This document shows, one piece after another, positions 33,393 through 42,820 of a stretch of DNA of 64,000 nt. The DNA is taken from contig JAODAV010000008.1 in assembly GCA_025463605.1 (NCBI GenBank), positions 347,568 through 411,567 of the forward strand, in the 5' to 3' direction. This stretch comes from Rhodoglobus sp. Lineage in GTDB: Bacteria > Actinomycetota > Actinomycetes > Actinomycetales > Microbacteriaceae. The position numbers and the translations under genes were made by a program. Position 1 is the stretch's first letter. Every line of letters begins with the position of its first letter. Under the pieces are notes generated by a model. The model was not told where the DNA came from. It saw only the letters and a program-made list of their open reading frames with translations, and did not search any database.

Positions 33393-34311
33393 GCGACAGC
33401 ACCAGGTCTTTCGCGGGCGGGAATCCGCCTTCAGGCTTCGGGAACCACACGTGCACCTGGCCGGTGCCGATCGAGTTCTCGTACTCGCTGTACATGATGC
33501 CGGGCGCGGTGCAGGCCTCCTCGCCGATCGCTCCGATCGTGAGCAGCCAGTGGCCGAACATCGCCTCGGGCCGCACCTTGTGGAACGCCGGCATCGTCTC
33601 GAGCACCTTCGCGTGATCGCCGGCTGTGAACCACTCGAGTCGCTCGTAGTCCGCTTCGCGGGCAGCGTCGGAAAAGATGTGGGCCGGGTCTGCCATCTCG
33701 TGCTTGCGCAGTTCGCGCAGCTTGAAGAACGTGTGGGAGAGGGCGCCCGAGGCGAGCAGGATGACGCGGCGGTCACTCTTCGCGATCGCCTCGCCGATCG
33801 CGCGGCCGGCGCGGAGGAAGTCCTCGTCGGTCGCCGTCTGGCAGACGCTCACACTCACCCACTTCTTGTCGGGCAGTCCTTCGCCGAGGAACTTCCACAG
33901 GTTGATGGTCGCGTACATGACGGGCAGGTCGGGGTCATCGATGGGCGTGATCCACGTGCCGTTCTTCTCCGCCTGCTCGCCGATGAGGTTCGCGAGCTCG
34001 GGGTCGCCCTTGTAGTCGAACGGCACCCCGTGCATCCCGCGCGGAAGCTCCTCAGAGGTGAAGAGACCGTGCCGGCGCTCGTGCGACGTGACGATGAACT
34101 CGACCGTGGATGCCCAGTGACTGTCGAGCACGATCACGGTGTCGTAGTCGCCTGCATCCCCTTGGCCCGCCTCGAAGTGGTCCTTGCGCAGGCGTTCGAG
34201 TCCCTCGACGAGGGTCGTGTCCTTGCCTTCGTTGAGTTCCATGCGCGTTTCAATCGGCAGCATGATCGTCGGAACGTGGGCGATGAGGCCCACCCCTACT
34301 ACTTCACCCAT
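33385..34311 (-). CDS. Class III extradiol dioxygenase (3,4-dihydroxyphenylacetate 2,3-dioxygenase-like)
   Basis: GVGLIAHVPTIMLP...YDTVIVLDSHWASTVEFIVTSHERRHGLFTSEELPRGMHGVPFDYKGDPELA...LLASGALSHTFF. Confidence 0.9.
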   Translation of the reverse strand: MGEVVGVGLIAHVPTIMLPIETRMELNEGKDTTLVEGLERLRKDHFEAGQGDAGDYDTVIVLDSHWASTVEFIVTSHERRHGLFTSEELPRGMHGVPFDYKGDPELANLIGEQAEKNGTWITPIDDPDLPVMYATINLWKFLGEGLPDKKWVSVSVCQTATDEDFLRAGRAIGEAIAKSDRRVILLASGALSHTFFKLRELRKHEMADPAHIFSDAAREADYERLEWFTAGDHAKVLETMPAFHKVRPEAMFGHWLLTIGAIGEEACTAPGIMYSEYENSIGTGQVHVWFPKPEGGFPPAKDLVLSRD

Positions 34312-34324
34312 GACTGTGGTCCTC

Positions 34325-35875
34325 TCATGATCCTGTCTTCCATCCGTTTGGCGCCACGACCGTGTTCTTCACGTCGGCGTAGAAGTCGAACGACCACGTG
34401 CCGCCTTCGCGGCCGACACCGGACTTCTTCGAGCCGCCGAACGGCGCGCGAAGGTCGCGCACGAAGAAGCAGTTGACCCAGATCGTGCCTGCGACGAGCC
34501 TGTCGGTGATGGTTTTCGCGTGGTCGCGATCTCCGCTCACGACGACGGCGGCGAGCCCGAACTCCGTGCCGTTCGCCAGGTCTATCGCCTCGTCGTCGGT
34601 GGCGAAGGTCTGCATCGTGAGCACCGGCCCGAAGACTTCTTGGGTCACGATCTCGCTGCCCGGTGTCGGGTCGTTGATGAGGGTCGGCTTGAAGTAGAGG
34701 CCTCCGAGCTCGTCGTTCGGCTCCCCGCCCATGAGCACCGACTGACCCTCCTGACGGGCGCGGTCGACGAACCCCTTGATGCGCTCGAAGTGTGTGACAT
34801 GCACCTGCGGGCCGATGTCCGATTCAGGATCCCGCGGGTCGCCCTGCTTGAGGCTCTGCGCCTTCTTCGTGAACGCTTCGGCGAACGCCTCCGCGATGTC
34901 TTCGTGCACGAGGATGCGGGTTCCCGAGAGGCAGACCTGTCCGGCGTTGTCGTACTGCTCCACGGCGAGGGATGCCGCGAGCTCGAGGTCGGCGTCGGCG
35001 AGCACGATGCACGGACTCTTACCGCCGAGCTCGAAACTCGTCGGGGTGAGGTTGTCTGCTGCGGCTTTCGCGATGGTCTTCGCCGTGGGCACTGATCCGG
35101 TGAAAGAGATGCGGCTGATTCCCGGATGCGCCACCAGCGCCGCCCCCGCCTCCTTGCCGTAGCCCTGCACGACGTTGAAGACACCCGCGGGAAGCCCGGC
35201 CTGTTTGGTGAGGTCGGCGAAGAAGGATGCCGTGAGGGGCGTCCACTCCGCGGGCTTGAGCACGACGGTGTCGCCCGCGGCGAGCGCCGGCCCGATCTTC
35301 CAGGTCGCGAGCATGAGCGGCGCGTTCCAGGGTGTGATGAGGGCCGCCACCCCGGACGGATCCCACGTGACGTGGTTGGTGTGCCCGCGAGTCTCGAAGT
35401 CCGGATGCCCGAGGTCGTTGATCGCGTAGTCAGCGAAGAACCTGATGTTGTGCGCCACTCGCGGCATGACCCCGCGCAGGTTGCTGCGCAGCAGCCCGCC
35501 GTTGTCGAGCGTCTCGATGTTGGCGAGCGTCTCGAGGTTCTGCTCGACCAGATCGGCGATGCGGTGCAGGATGACGCCGCGCTTGTGCGGGCCGAGTGCC
35601 GCCCAGGCGGCGAAGGCTTCTCGTGCCGCCACCACGGCCTGGTCGACCTCGTGCTCACCACCGCGGGAGATGTCACCCAGAAAGCCGCCGTCGATAGGCG
35701 AGGTGTTTCGGTACGTCTCTGGGGACGCGACACGTTCGCCGCCGATGAAGTGCCTCGTGTCGACGGGGATGCCGCCGGCCATTATGGTTGCGGTGCCCGC
35801 GCCTGCGCCTTCGGTGCCCGCCCCCACATTGCCCGCGGCTGCGCCTGCGGTGCCCGCTGCGTCGGTCGCTGTCAT
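34325..35875 (-). CDS. Aldehyde dehydrogenase (5-carboxymethyl-2-hydroxymuconate semialdehyde dehydrogenase-like)
   Basis: TPWNAPLMLATWKIGPALAAGDTVVLKPAEWTP...FELGGKSPCIVLADADLE...NAGQVCLSGTRILVHEDI; start could alternatively be 35782. Confidence 0.9.
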   Translation of the reverse strand: MTATDAAGTAGAAAGNVGAGTEGAGAGTATIMAGGIPVDTRHFIGGERVASPETYRNTSPIDGGFLGDISRGGEHEVDQAVVAAREAFAAWAALGPHKRGVILHRIADLVEQNLETLANIETLDNGGLLRSNLRGVMPRVAHNIRFFADYAINDLGHPDFETRGHTNHVTWDPSGVAALITPWNAPLMLATWKIGPALAAGDTVVLKPAEWTPLTASFFADLTKQAGLPAGVFNVVQGYGKEAGAALVAHPGISRISFTGSVPTAKTIAKAAADNLTPTSFELGGKSPCIVLADADLELAASLAVEQYDNAGQVCLSGTRILVHEDIAEAFAEAFTKKAQSLKQGDPRDPESDIGPQVHVTHFERIKGFVDRARQEGQSVLMGGEPNDELGGLYFKPTLINDPTPGSEIVTQEVFGPVLTMQTFATDDEAIDLANGTEFGLAAVVVSGDRDHAKTITDRLVAGTIWVNCFFVRDLRAPFGGSKKSGVGREGGTWSFDFYADVKNTVVAPNGWKTGS

Positions 35876-35892
35876 CCTGGCTCGCCCTTAAG

Positions 35893-35910
35893 TCATTCGG
35901 ATACTAATGA
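35893..35910. promoter_or_regulatory. Shared operator-like inverted repeat (site a)
   Basis: TCATT-CGGATACT-AATGA. Confidence 0.6.
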
Positions 35911-36035
35911 ACTAGCGTACCGGGCTGGCATGTACGGAACAAGTGCTCTTCTCCTCCCCAGCTTGACTATCCACAAGGCTTTCCACCGCGGTTTATGCTG
36001 GTCAGGAGGCAGATTGCAATGTCGGTGGCTCGTGG

Positions 36036-37274
36036 TTGCATTGCATCATGGTCACCTTCCCTACTGCACTCGACCCGGCGTCGCCCGACGTCCGCGTCGA
36101 GTTCGGTCTCGCGGAGGCCGAGTTCGCCCGGCAATCCATCAATCGCGCCACGGCCGCGCAGATCGCCGCGATCCACGGCGTGCTGCGCGAGGCCCGGGAA
36201 ACTCCGCGCATCTACGTGGGCCCACACGCGCTCTCCTCGAATCGCGAACATGTCGAGTTCGCGGAGCGCGCCGCGATCGCCGACCTCGCCGTGCGGCTGT
36301 CGGTGAGCGAGAACACGATTCGGGCCTTCGACGCCCAGGCGACCACCATGATCATGCGCACTCCTCGCACATGGTCCGCCTTTCGCGGTGGGCAGGTCTC
36401 GCCCGCCAATGCGCGAGTCGTCGCCGAGCTAGCGGCCACACTTCCCGACGATGACGCGGTTCTGAAGCAATTCGACGATGCGGTGACGACGCCCGCCCGC
36501 GACCTGGCCCCTGCCCGGTTCAGCACACGGGCGCGAGGCATTCGCGAGCGCCTGCACGCGGAGGCGGCGTCGGAGCGGCACGCCCGCCGAGTCGACGATC
36601 GCAGGGTGCGCTTCACCCCGGACGTCGACGGCATGGCCTGGATCGAAGCGTTCGTTCCCGGGGATGTCGCGACTCGCCTCATGGCGCACTTGGATGCGAC
36701 GGCATTCGCGCTGGCTTCCAACCCCGCCGAAGAGCGCACGATGGATCAACTCCGCACAGACGAACTGTGCAAATTGCTCCTCGGCGATGGCACGTCGACT
36801 CGCGTCGGAGTGCGGGTTGGCGTGGTCGTGCCCGTCATGACCCTGCTGGGCCTGAGCGAGGAGCCCGCCATCCTCGACGGGTACGGCCCGATCGATGCGG
36901 CGACCGCCCGCAGGCTAACCGCTGAGGCGCCCTCGTTCTATCGCGTTCTTACCCACCCCATCACCGGCACGGTCCTCGACCTCGACCGGGTGACGCTGCG
37001 AGTTCCGGCCGACATGAAGCGCTGGCTCCAGCTGCGTGACCAGGTGTGCACCTTCCCCGGCTGTGGGCGCAGGGCAGCGCGCTGCGATCTCGACCACACG
37101 GTCGACCGCCAGTTCGGCGGCACCACCAAGGTCACGAACCTTTCGCATCTGTGCCGCAAGCACCACCGCGCCAAACACATGACCCGCTGGAAAGTGGCCC
37201 AATCGCGAGATGGCACGATTGAGTGGACGAGTCCCACCGGATTCGTTCGCGCCGCCGATCCCCCGCCGTTCTAG
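36036..37274 (+). CDS. DUF222/HNH endonuclease family protein
   Basis: C-terminal HNH: LRDQVCTFPGCGRRAARCDLDHTVDRQFGGTTKVTNLSHLCRKHHRAKH. Confidence 0.92.
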   Translation: MHCIMVTFPTALDPASPDVRVEFGLAEAEFARQSINRATAAQIAAIHGVLREARETPRIYVGPHALSSNREHVEFAERAAIADLAVRLSVSENTIRAFDAQATTMIMRTPRTWSAFRGGQVSPANARVVAELAATLPDDDAVLKQFDDAVTTPARDLAPARFSTRARGIRERLHAEAASERHARRVDDRRVRFTPDVDGMAWIEAFVPGDVATRLMAHLDATAFALASNPAEERTMDQLRTDELCKLLLGDGTSTRVGVRVGVVVPVMTLLGLSEEPAILDGYGPIDAATARRLTAEAPSFYRVLTHPITGTVLDLDRVTLRVPADMKRWLQLRDQVCTFPGCGRRAARCDLDHTVDRQFGGTTKVTNLSHLCRKHHRAKHMTRWKVAQSRDGTIEWTSPTGFVRAADPPPF

Positions 37275-37290
37275 ACGCCGCGCGCCCGAG

Positions 37291-37791
37291 CTAGTCCCGC
37301 GACTCAACACCAACCGTGATGACCCGCAGCATTTCGGCGAGCTCGTCGCGCCGCGTCGGGTCGATGGGGCCGGCGATGTGCTGCTCCTGCAGGTTGAACG
37401 CCGGGAAGAGCTCGACCATGAGTTCGCGGCCGGCATTCGTGAGGCTGACCTCGACGAGCCTCCCGTCGCTTCCGCTGCGACGGCGCACCAGCCAGCCGCG
37501 GCCCTCGAGCGTGGAAAGCACGCCCGTGAGCGTGGCCTTCGAGAAACCGCCTTCGAGGGCGATCTGCCGAGTTTCGATCGGCTCCCAGATCCAGGTCACC
37601 CAGAGCACGACGAAAGCAGTCCACGACAGGTTGTTCTCGGAGAGAACCGTGCGTTCGAAGTGATTGCGCACGGCATTGGCCGCTCGGAACAGGTTCGACG
37701 CCACAGCCATGGCCGAGTAGTCGAGCGGCAGCTTGCCCAGTCGCGCCTCGACCTGGCGTTCCGTCTCCCCGAGGGTGTGCGGTCCAGCCAT
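37291..37791 (-). CDS. MarR family transcriptional regulator
   Basis: VLSENNLSWTAFVVLWVTWIWEPIETRQIALEGGFSKATLTGVLSTLEGRGWLVRRRSGSDGRLVEVSLT. Confidence 0.92.
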   Translation of the reverse strand: MAGPHTLGETERQVEARLGKLPLDYSAMAVASNLFRAANAVRNHFERTVLSENNLSWTAFVVLWVTWIWEPIETRQIALEGGFSKATLTGVLSTLEGRGWLVRRRSGSDGRLVEVSLTNAGRELMVELFPAFNLQEQHIAGPIDPTRRDELAEMLRVITVGVESRD

Positions 37792-37918
37792 CGTTCTCCT
37801 TCGGTGGAATAGGACCAGGGGCTGGAGCTACTCTATTCGCCTCGGCGTGGGCCGACCTGGCGCCCACACCTGGTGCGGCCCTCACACCTAGTCTCAGTGC
37901 CTGAACTCAGAGTACTGT

Positions 37919-37936
37919 TTGTTCGTATCCAAACAA
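37919..37936. promoter_or_regulatory. Shared operator-like inverted repeat (site b), marR/P450 intergenic
   Basis: TTGTT-CGTATCCA-AACAA. Confidence 0.6.
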
Positions 37937-37955
37937 CCCTGCTGGTAGAACAGCC

Positions 37956-38003
37956 AGACCCAATGACAGTTAGACCCAGTGACAGCCTGACCTAATGGAG
38001 GGA
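37956..38003. repeat. Three degenerate 16-bp direct repeats
   Basis: AGACCCAATGACAGTT / AGACCCAGTGACAGCC / TGACCTAATGGAGGGA. Confidence 0.7.
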
Positions 38004-38008
38004 TCGAG

Positions 38009-39259
38009 TTGACGTCAACGAAGAATGTCAGCCTGGCCGACCTCGACCTGTTCGAACACGGCAACCCGTGGGCCGCGTTCGACGAACTCAGAACGAACGC
38101 CCCCGTGCACTGGGACGAGGAGGATGCCCCCAACCACGGGTTCTGGTCCCTCACTCGCTACCACGACATCGTGGGCGTGCTCCGCGACACCGAGACCTTC
38201 TCGAGCGAACGCGCGACCGTCAACCTCGAAGAGCTCGACGAGGAGCAGATCGAGGCGCGCAAATCCATGCTCGAAACCGACGGCATCCGGCATCGCGCAC
38301 TTCGCCGTCTCATGCAGGGCGAGTTCACACCCCGCGCTGTCGCGGGCTACGAAACGTTCCTCCGCGGCCTCACCGCGACGACACTCGATGCCGCATTCGC
38401 GAAAGGCGAGTTCGATTTCGTTGCGGATGTCGCGGCCGACTTCCCCATCCGCGTGCTTGCGCGCATGCTCGACGTGCCCGACGCAGACATCTACAAGCTC
38501 ATCGAGTGGGGCAACCGAATGGTCGGCAACACCGATCCCGAGCACGCGGATGTGCTCGCGCACTCGGAGGAGAGTGAGCAGTACCGGCTGCTGCCCTTCC
38601 GCTCCCCCGCCGCGCTCGAAGTGTTCGAGTACGGTCGTCACCTCGCCGCCGAGCGCAGAGGCAAAGACGGCACCGACCTGGTGTCGCGGCTCGTCAACCA
38701 GGTGCCCGAAGACGGCATCCCGCTCTCGGAGCGCGACTTCAACAGCTACTTCCTGCTGCTCGTCGTTGCGGGCAATGAGACGACCCGCCACTCGATCACC
38801 CACTCGATGCGCTACCTCATGGAGAATCCCGACCAGCTCGCGCTGCTCAAGGAGAAGCCCGAACTCATCCCCTGGGCGATCGAGGAGTTCCTGCGACTCG
38901 CGAGCCCCGTATTTCATTTCCGTCGCACCGCCACGCACGACACCGAGATTAACGGCCAACCGATCAGGGAGGGCGACAAGGTCGTGACGTGGTTCGCGTC
39001 CGGCAACCGCGACCCTGAGCTGTTCCCCGATCCGTACAGGATGGATGTCACGCGCACCCCGAACGAGCACATGGCGTTCGGTCGCGGCGGGCCGCACATG
39101 TGTCTCGGTAACTCGCTCGCGAGGCTCGAGATCCGCATCATGTTCGAGAACCTCCTGCCGCGCATCACGGGGATGACAGCACTCGCTGAACCCGACCACT
39201 TGCGTAGCAACTTCATCAACGGCATCAAGCGGTTCCCGGTGAGGGTCGAGCTGGCGTGA
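38009..39259 (+). CDS. Cytochrome P450
   Basis: TTG start; LLLVVAGNETTRHSITHSM, EEFLRLASPVFHFRRTA, heme loop MAFGRGGPHMCLGNSLARLEIRI. Confidence 0.96.
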   Translation: MTSTKNVSLADLDLFEHGNPWAAFDELRTNAPVHWDEEDAPNHGFWSLTRYHDIVGVLRDTETFSSERATVNLEELDEEQIEARKSMLETDGIRHRALRRLMQGEFTPRAVAGYETFLRGLTATTLDAAFAKGEFDFVADVAADFPIRVLARMLDVPDADIYKLIEWGNRMVGNTDPEHADVLAHSEESEQYRLLPFRSPAALEVFEYGRHLAAERRGKDGTDLVSRLVNQVPEDGIPLSERDFNSYFLLLVVAGNETTRHSITHSMRYLMENPDQLALLKEKPELIPWAIEEFLRLASPVFHFRRTATHDTEINGQPIREGDKVVTWFASGNRDPELFPDPYRMDVTRTPNEHMAFGRGGPHMCLGNSLARLEIRIMFENLLPRITGMTALAEPDHLRSNFINGIKRFPVRVELA

Positions 39260-40629
39260 CGGTGAGTGTCGACATTCACGCCGAACCCCACCCCGTGTGG
39301 GGCGATGAGTCGCACGTGGTGCAGCTCGCCGCGGACTGGTCGGCGCAACGGGTCGTACGTCACACCGACCCGCTGTCGACGGCCCGATCGGCATCGGAAC
39401 TCGCCGCGGCGGCCGGCCCCACGGTGACCGCGAGCGGCATCGGCGCCGACGCAGCCTTGCGGGTCTTCACCGACGTGCTGGAGCCGGCGACGCGATCGCA
39501 AGACGACCCGTACAACCTCGCCTACATCGCCGCCGCCCCCACTCGAGCCGCCGTCGCGTTCGACCTCGTCACGAGCGCCGCCAACATCTTCGGCGGCATC
39601 TGGGAGGCGGGCGCCGGCGCGATCTTCGCCGAGAACGAAGCACTCGCCTGGATCACCGGCATGCTCGGCTGGCCCGACACGTCGGGTGGATGTTTCGTGT
39701 CCGGCGGCACCTCGGGCAACCTGTCCGCCCTCATGACGGCGCGGGAGACCGCCAAGTCGCGGCGAGGTGGGCGTCCCGCCGGCGGCTGGCAGCTCGCGTG
39801 CACTGCCAACGCCCACTCGTCCATCCACTCGGCCGCGAAGGCCCTCGATGTGGATGTCGTCGATGTTCCCGTCGACGAACGTGGCCACCTCACGGGCCCG
39901 GGACTGCGAAAGGTGCTCGAGTCCCACCCCGACATCTTCGCCGTGGTCGCATCCGCCGGAACGACGAACGAAGGCCTCGTCGACGATCTCGCGGATGTGG
40001 CATCCGTCGCGCACGAATTCGGCGTGTGGATGCACGTCGACGGGGCATACGGAGGCGCGGGCCTCGCGGCCCCGAGTGTGCGGCACCTGTTCGACGGAAT
40101 CGAGCAGGCGGACAGTTTCATCGTCGACCCGCACAAGTGGCTCTTCGCTCCGTACGACTGCTGCGCCCTCGTGTACCGAGAGCCGGAGCTCGCGCGCGCC
40201 GTGCACGCGCAGCACGCGAGCTACCTCGACCACGTCGACCGCGAGTCGTGGAACCCGTCGGACTTCGCACTGCATCTCACCCGCCGAGTGCGGGGGTTGC
40301 CCCTGTGGTTCAGTCTCGCGACGCACGGCACTGACAAGTACCGCGACGCCGTCGAGCTTTCGCTGAGCGCGTCGCGGGCGGTCGCCGATGCGATCCGGGC
40401 ATCCGATCACCTGCGGCTCGTGCGCGAACCCGAGCTGTCCGTGCTGCTGTTCGAGCGCGCCGGCTGGACGCCCGAGCGGTACTCCGAGTGGTCGCACGAG
40501 CTCGCCGCCAATGGCGTCATCCTGTGCGTGCCGACCACGTGGCGGGGCAAGACGGTGCTGCGGCTCGCGTTCGTGAACCCCGCGACCGACCCCGGGCACG
40601 TCATCGAAGTGCTGGAAACGCTGCGCTAG
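39256..40629 (+). CDS. PLP-dependent group II decarboxylase (aromatic amino acid decarboxylase-like)
   Basis: GGCFVSGGTSGNLSALMTAR...VWMHVDGAYGGAGLAAPS...SFIVDPHKWLFAPYDC; GTGA overlap with P450 stop. Confidence 0.93.
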   Translation: MTVSVDIHAEPHPVWGDESHVVQLAADWSAQRVVRHTDPLSTARSASELAAAAGPTVTASGIGADAALRVFTDVLEPATRSQDDPYNLAYIAAAPTRAAVAFDLVTSAANIFGGIWEAGAGAIFAENEALAWITGMLGWPDTSGGCFVSGGTSGNLSALMTARETAKSRRGGRPAGGWQLACTANAHSSIHSAAKALDVDVVDVPVDERGHLTGPGLRKVLESHPDIFAVVASAGTTNEGLVDDLADVASVAHEFGVWMHVDGAYGGAGLAAPSVRHLFDGIEQADSFIVDPHKWLFAPYDCCALVYREPELARAVHAQHASYLDHVDRESWNPSDFALHLTRRVRGLPLWFSLATHGTDKYRDAVELSLSASRAVADAIRASDHLRLVREPELSVLLFERAGWTPERYSEWSHELAANGVILCVPTTWRGKTVLRLAFVNPATDPGHVIEVLETLR

Positions 40630-40637
40630 ATGTACTG

Positions 40638-41342
40638 CTAGACCAGGTTCGCCCGGGCCAGGAAGGCGTCGACCAGCGCGTTGGTACGCGCGACCGCCGC
40701 CACCTCCTCTGCGCGGGTGTGCGCGAGCATCGCCGTGGGGTCCTGACCGTCGGCGATGACCTCTTCGGTGCCGCCTTCGCGCAGCCAGCCCTCGAGCATG
40801 TCGCCGGTGAGCTCGGGGTGGAATTGCACCGCGAGACTGCGACCGACCGTGAAGGCCTGCGACGCGACGGCATTGCGCGCGATCTCCGTCGCCCCCTCTG
40901 GTACGGTCCAGCGGTCGTAGTGGAAGTGGAACCACGGGCCGGCGGGAACGAGGGCGGGGTCATCCGTGTGGATGGCGGTCCAGCCGATCTCCGCCTTGGG
41001 CGCCCGAGCGACGGTGCCGCCGAGCGCGCGGGACATGAGCTGCCCGCCGAAGCAGATTCCGAGCACCGGGATGTCGCGGTCGATGGCATCGCGCACCCAC
41101 GCGATCTCGGGCAGCAGCCAATTGCCGATGCACGCGTCATCCCAGGCGCCCCACGGCGAGCCCATCGGCACGATGAGGTCGTAGCGGTCGAGATCGGGGA
41201 ACTCGAACGGCACGTTGGGGGTGGTGTAGTTCGCCTCGTCGACCACGAGGATCTCGTCGACGTCGAACCCGCGCTCGCGCAGTCTCTGTGACACGGGGCC
41301 GGTGGGGCTCACATGATCGTGCTGGACGAAGAGCGCTCGCAT
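40638..41342 (-). CDS. Class I glutamine amidotransferase-like hydrolase
   Basis: VPVLGICFGGQLMSRALGGTV and LAVQFHPELT (Cys, His-x-Glu). Confidence 0.92.
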   Translation of the reverse strand: MRALFVQHDHVSPTGPVSQRLRERGFDVDEILVVDEANYTTPNVPFEFPDLDRYDLIVPMGSPWGAWDDACIGNWLLPEIAWVRDAIDRDIPVLGICFGGQLMSRALGGTVARAPKAEIGWTAIHTDDPALVPAGPWFHFHYDRWTVPEGATEIARNAVASQAFTVGRSLAVQFHPELTGDMLEGWLREGGTEEVIADGQDPTAMLAHTRAEEVAAVARTNALVDAFLARANLV

Positions 41343-41361
41343 CGCGTTAGTATCTCACTAA

Positions 41362-41379
41362 TCGTTCAGTGCCGAACGA
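41362..41379. promoter_or_regulatory. Shared operator-like inverted repeat (site d), GATase/GS divergent region
   Basis: TCGTT-CAGTGCCG-AACGA; 7-bp arms if read as ATCGTTC-AGTGCC-GAACGAT. Confidence 0.65.
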
Positions 41380-41443
41380 TCTAGAGCGCATCCGGTCGGC
41401 GTGCCGAGCGATAGGCAGCGCCGACCGAGCTCGCGGAGGAAGA

Positions 41444-42808
41444 ATGACAACCGATCTGGCCGACCTTCACGCCAACCTGTCCGAGCTTCACGCCAGGCTG
41501 GTCGCGAACAAAATCGACGTGCTGAGGCTCATTTTCCCCGACATTCTCGGCATCACTCGGTCGAAAGACCTCCTCGTGAGCCAGCTCGAGCGCGTCAAAA
41601 GTCCCGCATTCTGCCAGGGCGTGTGGGTCACGACGACGCGAGGCGGCGTGCTCGACGGCAACGACATCATGTCGAACGGCCTGCCCGATCTCATTACCCG
41701 CATCGACGCGTCCACTCTGAAGATGCTGCCGTGGGAGCCCGGCGTGGCCATCGTGATCGCGGACGCGTTCAACCCCGACCAGACGCCGAGCGAGGTGGCA
41801 CCGCGGTCGATCCTGCGGCACGTGATCGACCAGTACGCCGCTATCGGGCTCACGCCCATCGTCGGACCCGAGCTGGAGTTCTACATCGCCGAGCACGACG
41901 AGAACGGCTGGCGCCGGGCGATCAACCGCACGGGTCGCGTATACACGACAGGTGCCTGGGTCGACCCCGACGGCACCTTTCTTCACCTGCTCCGGATGCT
42001 CGACCAGATGGACATCGGCGTGTTCGCGGGCAACCACGAGTTCAGCCCGTCCCAGTACGAGATCAACCTGTGGCACAGCGACGCCCTGGATGCCGCAGAC
42101 CGCACCTTCCTCTTCAAGACCGCGGTGCGCGACATCGTCGCACGCACCGGCAAGCACGCGACGTTCCTCGGGAAGCCGTGGGGCGATGAGGGCGGCAGCG
42201 GATTCCACTTGCACTTCTCGGTGGTGGACAACAAGACGGGCCAGAACCTCATGTCCGATGGCGGCGCCGGACTCTCGGCGACCGCGGAGTACATGATCGC
42301 CGGCCTCATCGCCAACGCTCCCGCGGTCGCCGCCTTCACGAATCCCACGGTCAACGCCTACAAGCGGCTCGGCCCAGACACCCTCGCGCCGTATCGCGCC
42401 AACTGGGGTCACGACAACCGCAGCGCCATGTTGCGGGTGCCGCCGGAGCGCGGAGCGGGAACGCGGCTGGAGATCCGCCTGGGCGATGGCGCCGCAAACC
42501 CGTACCTCATGATCGCGGCGATTCTCGCGGCCGGGCTCGACGGCATCACACGCTCGCTCGAGGCGCCGGTGGAGTCGACGGGCTGGGCCTACGAGAACGA
42601 AGCGGATGCCGTGCTGCCGATGACGCTCTCCGCGGCGCTCGACGCACTCGACTCCGACACGGTCATGCGCGCGACCCTCGGCACGGCGATGGTTGATGTC
42701 TTCACTCTCATGAAGCGCGACGAGGTGGAACGCTACGAGGCCGACGAGGATCCGGCGACCCGCGAGGTCACGCAGTGGGAGATCGACGAGTACCTTGCGG
42801 ACTACTGA
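41444..42808 (+). CDS. Glutamine synthetase-family ligase (gamma-glutamylamide synthetase-like)
   Basis: MTTDLADLHANLSELHARLVANKIDVLRLIFPDILGITRSKDL...GPELEFYI...KHATFLGKPWGDEGGSGFHLHFSV; RBS GGAGGAAG before ATG. Confidence 0.92.
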   Translation: MTTDLADLHANLSELHARLVANKIDVLRLIFPDILGITRSKDLLVSQLERVKSPAFCQGVWVTTTRGGVLDGNDIMSNGLPDLITRIDASTLKMLPWEPGVAIVIADAFNPDQTPSEVAPRSILRHVIDQYAAIGLTPIVGPELEFYIAEHDENGWRRAINRTGRVYTTGAWVDPDGTFLHLLRMLDQMDIGVFAGNHEFSPSQYEINLWHSDALDAADRTFLFKTAVRDIVARTGKHATFLGKPWGDEGGSGFHLHFSVVDNKTGQNLMSDGGAGLSATAEYMIAGLIANAPAVAAFTNPTVNAYKRLGPDTLAPYRANWGHDNRSAMLRVPPERGAGTRLEIRLGDGAANPYLMIAAILAAGLDGITRSLEAPVESTGWAYENEADAVLPMTLSAALDALDSDTVMRATLGTAMVDVFTLMKRDEVERYEADEDPATREVTQWEIDEYLADY

Positions 42809-42820
42809 GGCAGCTGACTA

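Noticed and set aside
31491-33776. 761-aa minus ORF as a genuine multi-domain fusion
   Set aside because: Only the FAH part is family-like; the downstream part is the wrong frame of ferredoxin and reductase. Explained better by the lost stop at position 32500.
38914-40935. 673-aa minus-strand ORF
   Set aside because: Antisense to P450/decarboxylase/GATase genes; spurious frame.
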